Origin: Actinomycetota bacterium
Lineage (GTDB): Bacteria; Actinomycetota; Thermoleophilia; Gaiellales; Gaiellaceae
Length of the DNA stretch: 5,282 nt
NCBI GenBank assembly: GCA_013812265.1
Contig: JACCTQ010000137.1
Coordinates: 1 to 5,282, forward strand
Direction of reading: 5' to 3'
The notes under the pieces were generated by a model. The model was not told where the DNA came from, made no database searches, and worked only from the letters and a program-made list of their open reading frames with translations. A program made the position numbers and the translations under genes. Each line of letters begins with the position of its first letter. Positions within the stretch are counted from its first letter, which is position 1. Below, piece by piece: positions 1 through 5,282 of this stretch.

Positions 1-30
1 TCCGACCGTTCTCGTCCGCCGGGGAGTTCC

Positions 31-456
31 TTGCCTCGCCGGAAGCCCAGTAGCATCCCGCCGATGGAAGGGTTCCCTTTCGTTTACCGGGAGCCCGTGC
101 GTTTTCGCGACCTCGACGCGATGGAGCACGTGAACAACGCCGTGTTCCTGACCTACCTGGAGGAGGCCCGGACGGCCTTTCTCCGCGAGCGCGGCCTCGT
201 GACGCGCCTGGAAGACCTGGGCATGGTCGTGGCGCGAGCGGAGATCGATTTTCGGTCGACGGTCGCGTTCGGCGAGACGGTCGATATCGGCGTGCGCGCC
301 TCCCGGTTCGGGACGAAGAGCTTCGAGCTCGAGTACCGGCTCGAGTCCGCGGGCCGGCTCGCCGCCGAGGCAAAGACGGTGTGCGTCGGCTTCGACTACG
401 AGACCCGCAGCACGGTTCCGGTCCCGGAGGCGTGGCGTAAGCTTCTTTCCGGATGA
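31..456 (+). CDS. Acyl-CoA thioesterase, 4HBT/YbgC-FadM hot-dog fold family
   Basis: This is a single-domain hot-dog thioesterase of 141 residues, the usual length for the 4-hydroxybenzoyl-CoA thioesterase/YbgC/FadM group. These are cytosolic enzymes that hydrolyse acyl-CoA thioesters, usually as oligomers. The family signature is clear near the N-terminus: F25-R-D-L-D29, then H33-V-N-N36, then Y42-L-E-E-A-R47. D29 aligns with the catalytic Asp of 4-hydroxybenzoyl-CoA thioesterase. The rest (about residues 55-130) gives the expected beta strands. I chose the TTG at 31 because GGGGAG lies four bases upstream (21-26). An in-frame ATG at 64 (residue 12, just before the conserved core) is the alternative and has no clear ribosome binding site. 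The stop overlaps the next start as ATGA, so the gene is probably translationally coupled to the M16 protease. The acyl substrate cannot be predicted. The family call is firm and the start moderately so. Confidence 0.9.
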   Translation: MPRRKPSSIPPMEGFPFVYREPVRFRDLDAMEHVNNAVFLTYLEEARTAFLRERGLVTRLEDLGMVVARAEIDFRSTVAFGETVDIGVRASRFGTKSFELEYRLESAGRLAAEAKTVCVGFDYETRSTVPVPEAWRKLLSG

Positions 457-1721
457 GCGTCTTCGAGCGGCACACGCTTCCGAACGGCCTCCGGGTGCTC
501 ACTGCCCCCATGCCGAACGCGCAGTCGGTCTCGTGCTTCCTGATGCTCGCGGCCGGATCCCGCTACGAGACGCGGGAGACGAACGGCATCGCCCACTTCG
601 CGGAGCACATGTTCTTCAAGGGCACGGAGCGTCGCCCGACCGCGCGCGACATCGCGGGCGAGGTCGACTCCATCGGTGGGGAGTTCAACGCCTTCACCGG
701 CAAGGAGTACACGGGGTACTACGTCCGCTGCGCGGCCGAGCACCGCGACACCGCGCTCGACGTGCTCGTGGACATGATCCGCAACTCGAAGTTCGATCCG
801 GAGGAGATCGAGCGCGAGAAGGGGGTGATCGTCGAGGAGATGAACATGTACTTCGACACCCCGCGCGACTTCGTCGACGGGGTGTACGAAGAGCTGCTCT
901 ACGGCGATCAGCCGCTGGGCTGGGAGGTCATCGGCCGCAAGGAAACCGTCCGCTCCGCCACACGCGACACCTTCATGGACTACATCGAGCGCTGGTACAC
1001 GCCCGAGCGGCTCGTTGTGGGCGTCGGCGGGCGGATCGACGGCGATCTCATGCCGCGGCTCGAGATGCTGCTCGGCGACCTGGAGCGCGAGGGAGGTGAA
1101 CGGCCGGAGCCGGCGAGGCCGCCGGCCCAGAACGGCTCGCTCGTGAAGGTGCACTCGAAGGACTCCGACCAGGCTCACCTGTGTCTCGGGGTGCCGAGCT
1201 ACCCGCTCTCGCATCCCGACCGCTACGCGCTTCAGCTGCTCGCGACGGTGCTGGGGGGCGGCATGTCGTCACGCCTCTTCACCGAGGTGCGCGAGCGCCG
1301 CGGCCTCGCTTACTACGTCTTTGGCATCAACCACAGCTATACGGACGCCGGCTCGCTCTATTCGCAGGCGGGCGTGGACATCACCCGCATCGACGAGGCC
1401 GTCTCGACCATCGTCGGGGAGATCAAGCGGATCGCGGAGGAGCCGGTGCCCTCGGACGAGCTCGAAAAGGCGAGAAACTTCGCCAAGGGCCGCTTCGTGC
1501 TCCAGCTCGAGAGCCCGCACGGCATGATCAACTTCGGCCTGCGGCGCGAGATCCTCGAGGACGGCGCCGTGGAGCCCACACAGGTCCTGGCCGGTATCGA
1601 CGCGGTGACGGGAGACGACGTGCAACGCGTGGCGCAGGACGTGATCGGGAAGAACGGCCTGCGGCTCGCGCTCATCGGCCCGTTCGACGACGCCGACCGC
1701 TTCGAGCAGCTGCTGGTCTGA
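453..1721 (+). CDS. M16 family zinc metallopeptidase (processing-peptidase/PepR-YmxG-like)
   Basis: A 422-residue M16 (insulinase/mitochondrial processing peptidase beta) protease, full length for the bacterial one-chain, two-domain form. The inverted zinc motif H48-F-A-E51-H52 is intact: the two His bind zinc and E51 is the catalytic base. The third ligand is E129, in the V-I-V-E-E-M segment, at the family's 76-residue spacing. The C-terminal half (about 235-420) is the inactive repeat that closes the substrate chamber. It carries the conserved glycine-rich loop G268-G-G-M-S-S-R-L-F and the following R-R-G-L-A-Y-Y (282-288). No signal peptide is seen, so a cytosolic role in peptide or misfolded-protein degradation is likely. 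The ATG lies inside the upstream gene's stop (ATGA) and has no good ribosome binding site of its own; GGAGG at 426-430 is too far away, so translation is probably coupled. Related actinobacterial genes often sit near pnp and dapB, but neither is visible here. Confidence 0.95.
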   Translation: MSVFERHTLPNGLRVLTAPMPNAQSVSCFLMLAAGSRYETRETNGIAHFAEHMFFKGTERRPTARDIAGEVDSIGGEFNAFTGKEYTGYYVRCAAEHRDTALDVLVDMIRNSKFDPEEIEREKGVIVEEMNMYFDTPRDFVDGVYEELLYGDQPLGWEVIGRKETVRSATRDTFMDYIERWYTPERLVVGVGGRIDGDLMPRLEMLLGDLEREGGERPEPARPPAQNGSLVKVHSKDSDQAHLCLGVPSYPLSHPDRYALQLLATVLGGGMSSRLFTEVRERRGLAYYVFGINHSYTDAGSLYSQAGVDITRIDEAVSTIVGEIKRIAEEPVPSDELEKARNFAKGRFVLQLESPHGMINFGLRREILEDGAVEPTQVLAGIDAVTGDDVQRVAQDVIGKNGLRLALIGPFDDADRFEQLLV

Positions 1722-1731
1722 TCTCGCGTAC

Positions 1732-1774
1732 AGGAGGGCCGGGCGTGCCGCTCGGCTCGGTGGACTACTTGTGA
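1732..1774 (+). other. Strong ribosome binding site leading to a 9-codon reading frame
   Basis: AGGAGG at 1732-1737 is the best ribosome binding site in the window. It stands seven bases before a GTG at 1745, which opens MPLGSVDYL and stops at TGA 1772-1774. It begins just after the M16 stop, where the next operon gene would be expected. It may be the surviving start of a gene whose body was lost or replaced, a short leader peptide, or chance. The sequence is seen directly; the function is not known. Confidence 0.35.
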
Positions 1775-1848
1775 GCGTCTCGCGGAGGCGGGGCCTTTGT
1801 AGGCGTCTGGAGCGAGTCCGCTACCGGGGCCGCCCAAGCGCCGCGGCG

Positions 1849-1861
1849 TACGATCGCAGCG
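1849..1861 (+). promoter_or_regulatory. Probable leaderless promoter -10 box for the DUF4037 gene
   Basis: TACGAT at 1849-1854 fits the actinobacterial TANNNT -10 consensus and ends six bases before the GTG at 1861, so transcription would begin at or next to the G of the start codon. There is no Shine-Dalgarno sequence before this GTG, which agrees with a leaderless transcript. No convincing -35 box is seen at the usual distance, which is common for such promoters. Confidence 0.6.
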
Positions 1862-2892
1862 TGCCTGAGTTCCTGTCCGGCCTCGACCTTGCGCGCGGGT
1901 TCTACGAGGAGGCGATCGCTCCCCTCGTGGGCGACGTCCCGCACTCCGCCGCGCTGCTCGGCTGGGGGTCCGAAGTCCTTGGCTTCGACAGCGAGCGTTC
2001 GACCGACCATGGCTGGGGGCCGCGCCTCCAGGTCTTCGTCGGGCTGGAGGACGCCCACGCAGTCGGGGAGGCAATCGATTCCGGGCTGCCGGAGAGCTAC
2101 CGCGGCTGGCCGACGCGGTTCGGCTGGGATGCCGTGCCTGTCTCGCACCACGTGCAGGTGACTCCGCTGGGGGAGTGGCTCGAGGAGCAACTCGGCTTCG
2201 ACCCACGCCGCGGAATGTCCGCCCGCGACTGGCTCGTGACTCCGCAGCAACTCCTGCTCGAGGTAACGGCGGGCGCCGTCTTTCATGACGGCCTGGGCGA
2301 GCTGCGCCCGTTGCGGGAGTCGCTGCGTTGGTATCCCGACGACGTGTGGGTGTGGATGCTCGGCTGCCAGTGGAGGCGGCTCGCTCAGGAGGAGCCGTTC
2401 GTCGGGCGGACGGCCGAGGTAGGCGACGAGCTCGGCTCTCGCCTCGTTGCGGCGCGGCTCGTTCGCGAGATCGTGCGGCTGTGCTTCCTCCTCGAGCGCC
2501 GCTACGCCCCCTACAGCAAATGGCTCGGGTCGGCCTTTCGCAGCCTCGATGCGTACCGATCGATCGGATCGTCGGTCTCCGATGCTCTGGCAGCTGCAGA
2601 TTTCACGACGCGGCAGGATGCGCTGACTCGAGCGATCGAGGAGCTCGCTAGGCGCCACAACGCGCTCGGGATCACCGAGCAGCTAGACGTAAACGTGCGG
2701 TCCTTTCACGGCCGGCCGTTCCTCGTCCTCGATTCCGACCGCTTTGTCGACGCTTGTCTAGAAAGGGTGGAGGATCCATGGCTCCGGTCGCGGCCGCCGA
2801 TCGGCGCCGTCGACCAGTTCGTGGATTCGACCGATGTGCTGAGCTATCCCTCGCGGGCGCGGCGTGCGCGGACGATGTACGAGTCCGACTAG
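1861..2892 (+). CDS. DUF4037 domain protein with nucleotidyltransferase-like N-terminus
   Basis: A 343-residue protein I recognise as a DUF4037 family member by several blocks: the opening P-E-F-L-S-G-L-x-L-A-R-x-F-Y-E-E-A; G36-S-E-V-L-G-F-D; S47-T-D49-H-G-W-G-P-R55; Y158-P-D-D-V-W; Q-E-E-x-F-V-G-R; V-G-D-E-L-G-S-R; Y215-A-P-Y-S-K-W-L-G; and R-H-N-A-L-G with V-D-Q-F-V-D-S-T-D-V-L near the end. The G-S...D-x-x motif resembles the nucleotidyltransferase fold, followed by a helical C-terminal half. The acidic pair is incomplete: D49 is present but position 51 is Gly. The reading frame stays open back to a GTG at 1771, but those 30 extra codons are Arg-rich and unlike the family; the family N-terminus begins at 1861, right behind a -10 box. 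The stop TAG lies 32 bases before the next gene's likely start. The biochemical role of the family is unknown to me; transfer of a nucleotide or resistance-like chemistry is only a guess. Confidence 0.88.
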   Translation: MPEFLSGLDLARGFYEEAIAPLVGDVPHSAALLGWGSEVLGFDSERSTDHGWGPRLQVFVGLEDAHAVGEAIDSGLPESYRGWPTRFGWDAVPVSHHVQVTPLGEWLEEQLGFDPRRGMSARDWLVTPQQLLLEVTAGAVFHDGLGELRPLRESLRWYPDDVWVWMLGCQWRRLAQEEPFVGRTAEVGDELGSRLVAARLVREIVRLCFLLERRYAPYSKWLGSAFRSLDAYRSIGSSVSDALAAADFTTRQDALTRAIEELARRHNALGITEQLDVNVRSFHGRPFLVLDSDRFVDACLERVEDPWLRSRPPIGAVDQFVDSTDVLSYPSRARRARTMYESD

Positions 2893-2924
2893 GAGGATTG
2901 GCGAAAGCGGGTCGAAGGGTAGCG

Positions 2925-3488
2925 TTGTCGGCGGTGATTGCCGATTGGCCGACCCGACGGCACGCGGAGGCTCAGCGACAGTGGCCGATCCTCTTGCATG
3001 TGGGCGAACGTGTCGCGGCTATGCCGGAATTCGATGGGTTGATGCTGCTCGGCTCGTTTGCTCGTGGAGCCGCTGACGAGGTAAGCGACGTGGACTTCGT
3101 TGCCGTGGTCGCGGATGGACGCTTCGCGGAGGCGTGGGGGCGGCGTCGAGAGCTTCAGACGCCAGGGACGCTGTTCGAGTGGGATCTCCTCACAGGCGAG
3201 GACGGCGACGCTGGGAGTCACAAATGGATAACGCGCGACATCGTGAAGGTTGAGTGCGGCATCGTTGACGCCGCTCGCGGCGGGATGCAACTCGCGGAGC
3301 CGTACGCAGTGATCGTGGGTGATCCATCCATCGCCGCGCGATTCCCACCGCTGGAACCGATCCCACGCGATGTGTTGGAGGCCTACGCGCAGCAACTGCG
3401 CGACAAAGGGCTTGTTCCTGAGGTCGAGACACGCTACGGCGAGCTAAGGGACGCGCTGCGGCAGGCGAGGCTACGCGACGGCTCTTAG
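2925..3488 (+). CDS. Small nucleotidyltransferase-fold (MNT-like) protein
   Basis: A 187-residue protein with a Pol-beta-type nucleotidyltransferase signature: L-G43-S44-F-A-R-G48, then S54-D55-V-D57-F-V-A-V. The two Asp are the metal-binding pair. A third carboxylate is probably E110 in D-I-V-K-V-E-C-G. A helical tail follows (about residues 150-187). Proteins of this size transfer nucleotides to small molecules (aminoglycoside-resistance-like) or to proteins (the MNT half of HEPN/MNT pairs); nothing here decides which. The frame opens at 2754, inside the DUF4037 gene, but that part is Arg/Ala-rich overlap sequence. I prefer the TTG at 2925, which has AAGGG five bases upstream (2915-2919). 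GTG at 2934 is close behind, and TTG at 2898 abuts GGAGGA with no spacing. Several codons end in A or T, more than in the M16 gene, which hints at a different history. It probably shares a transcript with the DUF4037 gene. Confidence 0.8.
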   Translation: MSAVIADWPTRRHAEAQRQWPILLHVGERVAAMPEFDGLMLLGSFARGAADEVSDVDFVAVVADGRFAEAWGRRRELQTPGTLFEWDLLTGEDGDAGSHKWITRDIVKVECGIVDAARGGMQLAEPYAVIVGDPSIAARFPPLEPIPRDVLEAYAQQLRDKGLVPEVETRYGELRDALRQARLRDGS

Positions 3489-3530
3489 CCGATCCGTCCG
3501 CGCGAGCGCCTGCCCGAGCCGCGCCAGCAT

Positions 3531-3835
3531 CGTCAGGTTTGCGTGGAGCGCGACCTTCGCAAGGACGCGCTGGACGAGGATTGGCTGCCTGTCGCTGGGA
3601 CCAACGGCTGGACCGTGGTCATGCGCGACACACGCATACGAACTCAGGCGGTTCTCGGCAAGCGCACTTGGACGCGGGCGTTGCGAGCTTCTGTCTCAGC
3701 AATAGCGGAAACGCCACTCGCTGGGGCGTCCTTCAACTACTCGTCGCGCGATGGGATCGGACCGAAAAAGCTCGCTGTCGCCGCGACAGATTCGCGATTC
3801 TTTGTTGTCACCGCAACAGGGTGTCCGCGACGTGA
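3531..3835 (+). pseudogene. Broken PIN-like domain (VapC45-type) ribonuclease/toxin remnant
   Basis: Homology to small PIN-like proteins can be read, but only by changing frame. From 3543 one frame gives E-R-D-L-R-K-D-A-L-D-E-D-W-L-P, then G-W-T-V-V-M-R-D-T-R-I-R, matching the family pattern D-x-x-W-L-P...G-W-V-V-x-x-x-D-x-R-I-R. From about 3650 the frame starting at 3539 carries on with R-Q-A-H-L-D-A-G-V-A-S-F-C-L, then R-W-G-V-L-Q-L-L-V-A-R-W-D-R-T-E-K, the usual C-terminal helix. After the run of five A at 3765-3769 the first frame resumes with LAVAATDSRFFVVTATG (to 3821). This implies a one-base loss near 3640-3656 and a one-base gain in the A run. The N-terminal strand with the first catalytic Asp is not found, and no stop follows in the resumed frame until 4968, so I call it a pseudogene. 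Sequencing or assembly errors could mimic the two shifts but not the missing N-terminus. No antitoxin partner is seen. Confidence 0.65.
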
Positions 3836-3959
3836 CCGACGATCCGTGGGAGCGATCCCGAAAGCGCGCGTAACTCGGGGCACCGATAATCCCCTACCCG
3901 CTTTTCGCCAATCCCTCCTATCTAGCCCGCAAGGTGGGGCACGTAGACGTGCACGGCCT
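3836..3959 (+). other. Gap between converging units; no gene seen
   Basis: This stretch separates the broken PIN-like gene (plus strand) from the end of the MerR-type gene (minus strand). Apart from the hairpin at 3939-3952 it has no feature I can support. The open frames crossing it are shadows that run on into the antisense of the regulator. Confidence 0.5.
3939..3952. repeat. Short perfect inverted repeat downstream of the MerR-type gene
   Basis: GCACGT and ACGTGC flank a two-base AG centre, giving a perfect 6+6 hairpin that starts seven bases past the regulator's stop on the minus strand. No T-run follows on either strand, so it is not a typical intrinsic terminator. It might still slow or protect converging transcripts, or be chance. 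Confidence 0.35.
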
Positions 3960-4865
3960 CTACTCCGACTCCACCCGCTTCCTGAAGTGGTCGCGCGTCT
4001 TGTCGAGCTCGCCGTCTGGCCCGATCGGCCACACGATGTCGGTGACGTAGTCGTTCGGATCCGGGACCTCCTCGGGGTCGGTCCAGTAGAGCTCCCGCGG
4101 CGGCGCGATCTCGGTGAGGCCGTCCTCCTCCATGACCTCCCTCATCAGCCGGTAGGAGCGGCTGAGCTGCTCGTACGGGCCGACGTGCTTCATGACGAGC
4201 GCGCGGGTCGCGGGGAGGGTCTTCCCCTTGATTCGGCCAGCCCCGGGCGCCTCTTCGGTGACCGGCCAGCCCGTCTCGTGGTCGAGCATGCCGTCCTCGT
4301 CCGGGGACGGGCAAATGCAAATCGGAGGACCGGTCGGGCTCGTGCCCAGCTCCTTCAGATACGTACCGACCTCGTCGATTGCCCGCGGGACCACACTACT
4401 CATCTCGTCAGCGCGGACGTGCTCCTCCAAGACGAGCACCTGGGTTTCAGGCACCTCCTGAATGTCCATCTGAAAACGAACCTTGACTTCCTGTGCCTCG
4501 GGCACGAGCGACTCCCTTCCGTCGATGATTGCCTGGAGCTCGGCCACGATCCTGCGTGTCTCGACCGCCCTGCCTTCCATGCGCGCCTGATGCGAGCGCA
4601 GGCGATCGCGCAGAACGCAGGCATCGGCGCCGACGAGCTCTCGGATCTCCTCGAGCGGCACCTCGAGCGACCGCAGTCGCCTGATCGCCTCCGCCTCGCG
4701 GGCCTGGCTGAGCGTGTAGTAGCGGTAACCGTTGTCCTCGTCCACGCGGGCGGGACGGAGGAGGCCGATCTCCGCGTAGTGGCGGAGCGCCTTGACCGTC
4801 AGTCCGCTGACGCGAGAGAAGCGGCCGATCGAGAACAGCGAGGTCGTTTCGATCTCCACGCTCAT
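3960..4865 (-). CDS. MerR family regulator with GyrI-like effector-binding domain (TipA/BmrR-like)
   Basis: A 301-residue one-component transcription regulator. The winged-helix MerR domain is at about 11-80: F11-S-I-G-R-F-S-R-V-S-G, then L27-R-H-Y-x-E-I-G-L-L-R-P, then N45-G-Y-R-Y-Y and the P-L-E-E-I wing. A dimerising coiled coil follows (about 82-118). A GyrI-like ligand-binding domain fills 127-300, with H227-V-G-P-Y231 and E258-L-Y-W-T-D-P-E-E. BmrR and TipA have this order of parts; such proteins bind cationic drugs or other small molecules and twist an over-long promoter spacer to activate it. The gene's own promoter has that architecture (4867-4897), so autoregulation is likely. The start is uncertain: ATG at 4865-4863 lies almost against the -10 box, and GTG at 4859-4857 (two codons later) would suit a leaderless transcript. 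The gene lies 28 bases after the stop of the tetratricopeptide-like gene. The inducer is unknown, and no efflux pump or other obvious target is in the window. Confidence 0.93.
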   Translation of the reverse strand: MSVEIETTSLFSIGRFSRVSGLTVKALRHYAEIGLLRPARVDEDNGYRYYTLSQAREAEAIRRLRSLEVPLEEIRELVGADACVLRDRLRSHQARMEGRAVETRRIVAELQAIIDGRESLVPEAQEVKVRFQMDIQEVPETQVLVLEEHVRADEMSSVVPRAIDEVGTYLKELGTSPTGPPICICPSPDEDGMLDHETGWPVTEEAPGAGRIKGKTLPATRALVMKHVGPYEQLSRSYRLMREVMEEDGLTEIAPPRELYWTDPEEVPDPNDYVTDIVWPIGPDGELDKTRDHFRKRVESE

Positions 4866-4866
4866 G

Positions 4867-4897
4867 ACCGTACGGTCTCCCGTTGCGGGAGAGTCAA
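4867..4897 (-). promoter_or_regulatory. MerR-type promoter with 19-base spacer and operator
   Basis: On the minus strand, TTGACT (4897-4892) and TACGGT (4872-4867) are separated by exactly 19 bases, the long spacer typical of MerR-activated promoters. Inside it lies a perfect inverted repeat, TCTCCCG-CAA-CGGGAGA (4892-4876), well placed as the dimer's operator. A second perfect palindrome, GACCGTACGGTC (4877-4866), covers the -10 box. The predicted transcription start is around 4860-4859, at the third codon of the regulator. The -35 box overlaps the stop codon of the upstream gene. Confidence 0.75.
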
Positions 4898-5282
4898 ATG
4901 CTCCGTAGGACTGACGGCAGGGTCGCGAGGTCGCCCAGCAGGTGCTCGCGATCATCGGCGTCGGTGACGCGCTCTGCCGCCTCGCGTGCCAGACGCTCGT
5001 ACCGCTCGGCCTCCGTGCGCTTGCCGGCGACACCTTCTGCCCTGGCGATCGCCTCGTACGCATAGGGGAGGTCCCACTCCTCGACTTCGCTCGCCTCGCA
5101 GAGCTCGAGACACCGCCGGGCGTGGTGAAGAGCGGGCTCGGCCCGGCCCAGCGTCGCGTACACGCGTGAGACTTGCCATTCGCCCCGCGCGAGGTTCACC
5201 GGTGCGCCGACCTCGCCCCAGTGAAAGCGCGAGGCGTGTGCCGCGTGGAGCATGGTGTCGTCCTCCTCGCCCGTTCGGTCCG
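4894..5282 (-). CDS. Tetratricopeptide-like hypothetical protein, partial at right edge
   Basis: The C-terminal part of a soluble helical protein. The frame is open to the right edge, so the true start probably lies outside. An internal ATG at 5253 has AGGAGG eight bases upstream and could start a 119-residue form. However, the residues before it (D-D-T before M-L-H-A-A-H-A-S) look like family sequence, because related proteins carry an acidic stretch just before this H-A-A-H-A-S block. Next come W-G-E-V-G, then G-E-W-Q-V-S-R-V-Y-A-T-L-G-R-A-E-P-A-L-H-H-A-R-R-C-L, a helix pair like a tetratricopeptide repeat, and a second pair, Y-A-Y-E-A-I-A-R-A-E to Y-E-R-L-A-R-E-A-A. I have seen similar proteins of unknown function in actinobacteria; no enzyme motif is present, so protein-protein contact is the likeliest role. 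Its stop overlaps the -35 box of the MerR-type gene. Confidence 0.75.
   Translation of the reverse strand, partial: DRTGEEDDTMLHAAHASRFHWGEVGAPVNLARGEWQVSRVYATLGRAEPALHHARRCLELCEASEVEEWDLPYAYEAIARAEGVAGKRTEAERYERLAREAAERVTDADDREHLLGDLATLPSVLRSI

Noticed and set aside
396..1214. A 272-codon minus-strand frame opposite the protease gene.
   Set aside because: It is antisense to an M16 gene with all catalytic residues intact, and its His/Arg/Leu-rich translation is typical of a shadow.
1771..1860. A 30-residue N-terminal extension of the DUF4037 protein.
   Set aside because: It is Arg-rich and unlike the family, and a -10 box lies within it just before the preferred GTG at 1861.
1358..2658. Two long minus-strand frames (1358-2206 and 1765-2658).
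   Set aside because: Both are antisense to the M16 and DUF4037 genes; their composition is low-complexity and no family motif is present.
2754..2924. An N-terminal extension of the small nucleotidyltransferase reaching into the DUF4037 gene.
   Set aside because: The extra 57 codons are Arg/Ala-rich, overlap a conserved coding end by 139 bases and resemble no domain. Better-placed starts exist at 2925 and 2934.
1861..3488. The nucleotidyltransferase pair as a classical HEPN/MNT toxin-antitoxin system.
   Set aside because: I could not find the HEPN R-x4-6-H motif in the helical part of the DUF4037 protein, so this stays a weak possibility.
3939..3952. The hairpin as an intrinsic terminator for the MerR-type gene.
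   Set aside because: The stem is only six pairs with a two-base centre and no T-run follows on either strand, so it is listed only as an inverted repeat.
3543..4967. A 474-codon plus-strand open frame.
   Set aside because: Only its first ~100 codons include PIN-like remnant sequence. From about 3960 on it is antisense to the well-supported MerR-type gene and is an artefact of high GC.

Overview
The window is GC-rich bacterial DNA with dense genes, GTG and TTG starts, and at least one probable leaderless GTG start behind a TANNNT -10 box. This points to a high-GC actinobacterium, perhaps of the Thermoleophilia/Gaiellales type; the lineage is inferred from style and gene content, with no marker gene to prove it. 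No rRNA, tRNA, CRISPR array or intact insertion sequence was found.

Layout. (1) Positions 31-1721, plus strand: a two-gene unit of a hot-dog-fold acyl-CoA thioesterase and an M16 (insulinase/processing-peptidase family) zinc protease, joined by an ATGA stop/start overlap. It looks like conserved housekeeping DNA. (2) Positions 1722-3835, plus strand: an accessory-looking stretch. After a 139-base gap, which holds a strong ribosome binding site leading only to a 9-codon frame, comes a DUF4037 protein with a nucleotidyltransferase-like N-terminus and a probable leaderless promoter. It is followed 32 bases later by a small stand-alone nucleotidyltransferase-fold protein with an intact G-S...D-x-D motif, and then by the broken remains of a PIN-like (VapC45-type) ribonuclease/toxin gene whose homology moves between two reading frames. 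(3) Positions 3836-3959: a gap between converging transcription units, containing one short perfect hairpin. (4) Positions 3960-5282, minus strand: a TipA/BmrR-like regulator (MerR DNA-binding domain, coiled coil, GyrI-like ligand-binding domain) and, upstream of it, the C-terminal part of a tetratricopeptide-like protein that runs off the right edge.

How they work together. The thioesterase and protease are probably co-transcribed, though their chemistries are unrelated. The DUF4037/nucleotidyltransferase pair may form an operon; its substrate cannot be read from sequence. The regulator carries a textbook MerR-type promoter of its own: a TTGACT -35 box, a 19-base spacer with a 7+7 inverted repeat, and a TACGGT -10 box. 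It is therefore very likely autoregulated and perhaps ligand-induced. The most notable points are that promoter, the decayed PIN-like gene beside two nucleotidyltransferase-fold genes, and a Gly in place of the second acidic residue of the DUF4037 active-site-like motif. I do not see a clearly new multi-gene system.
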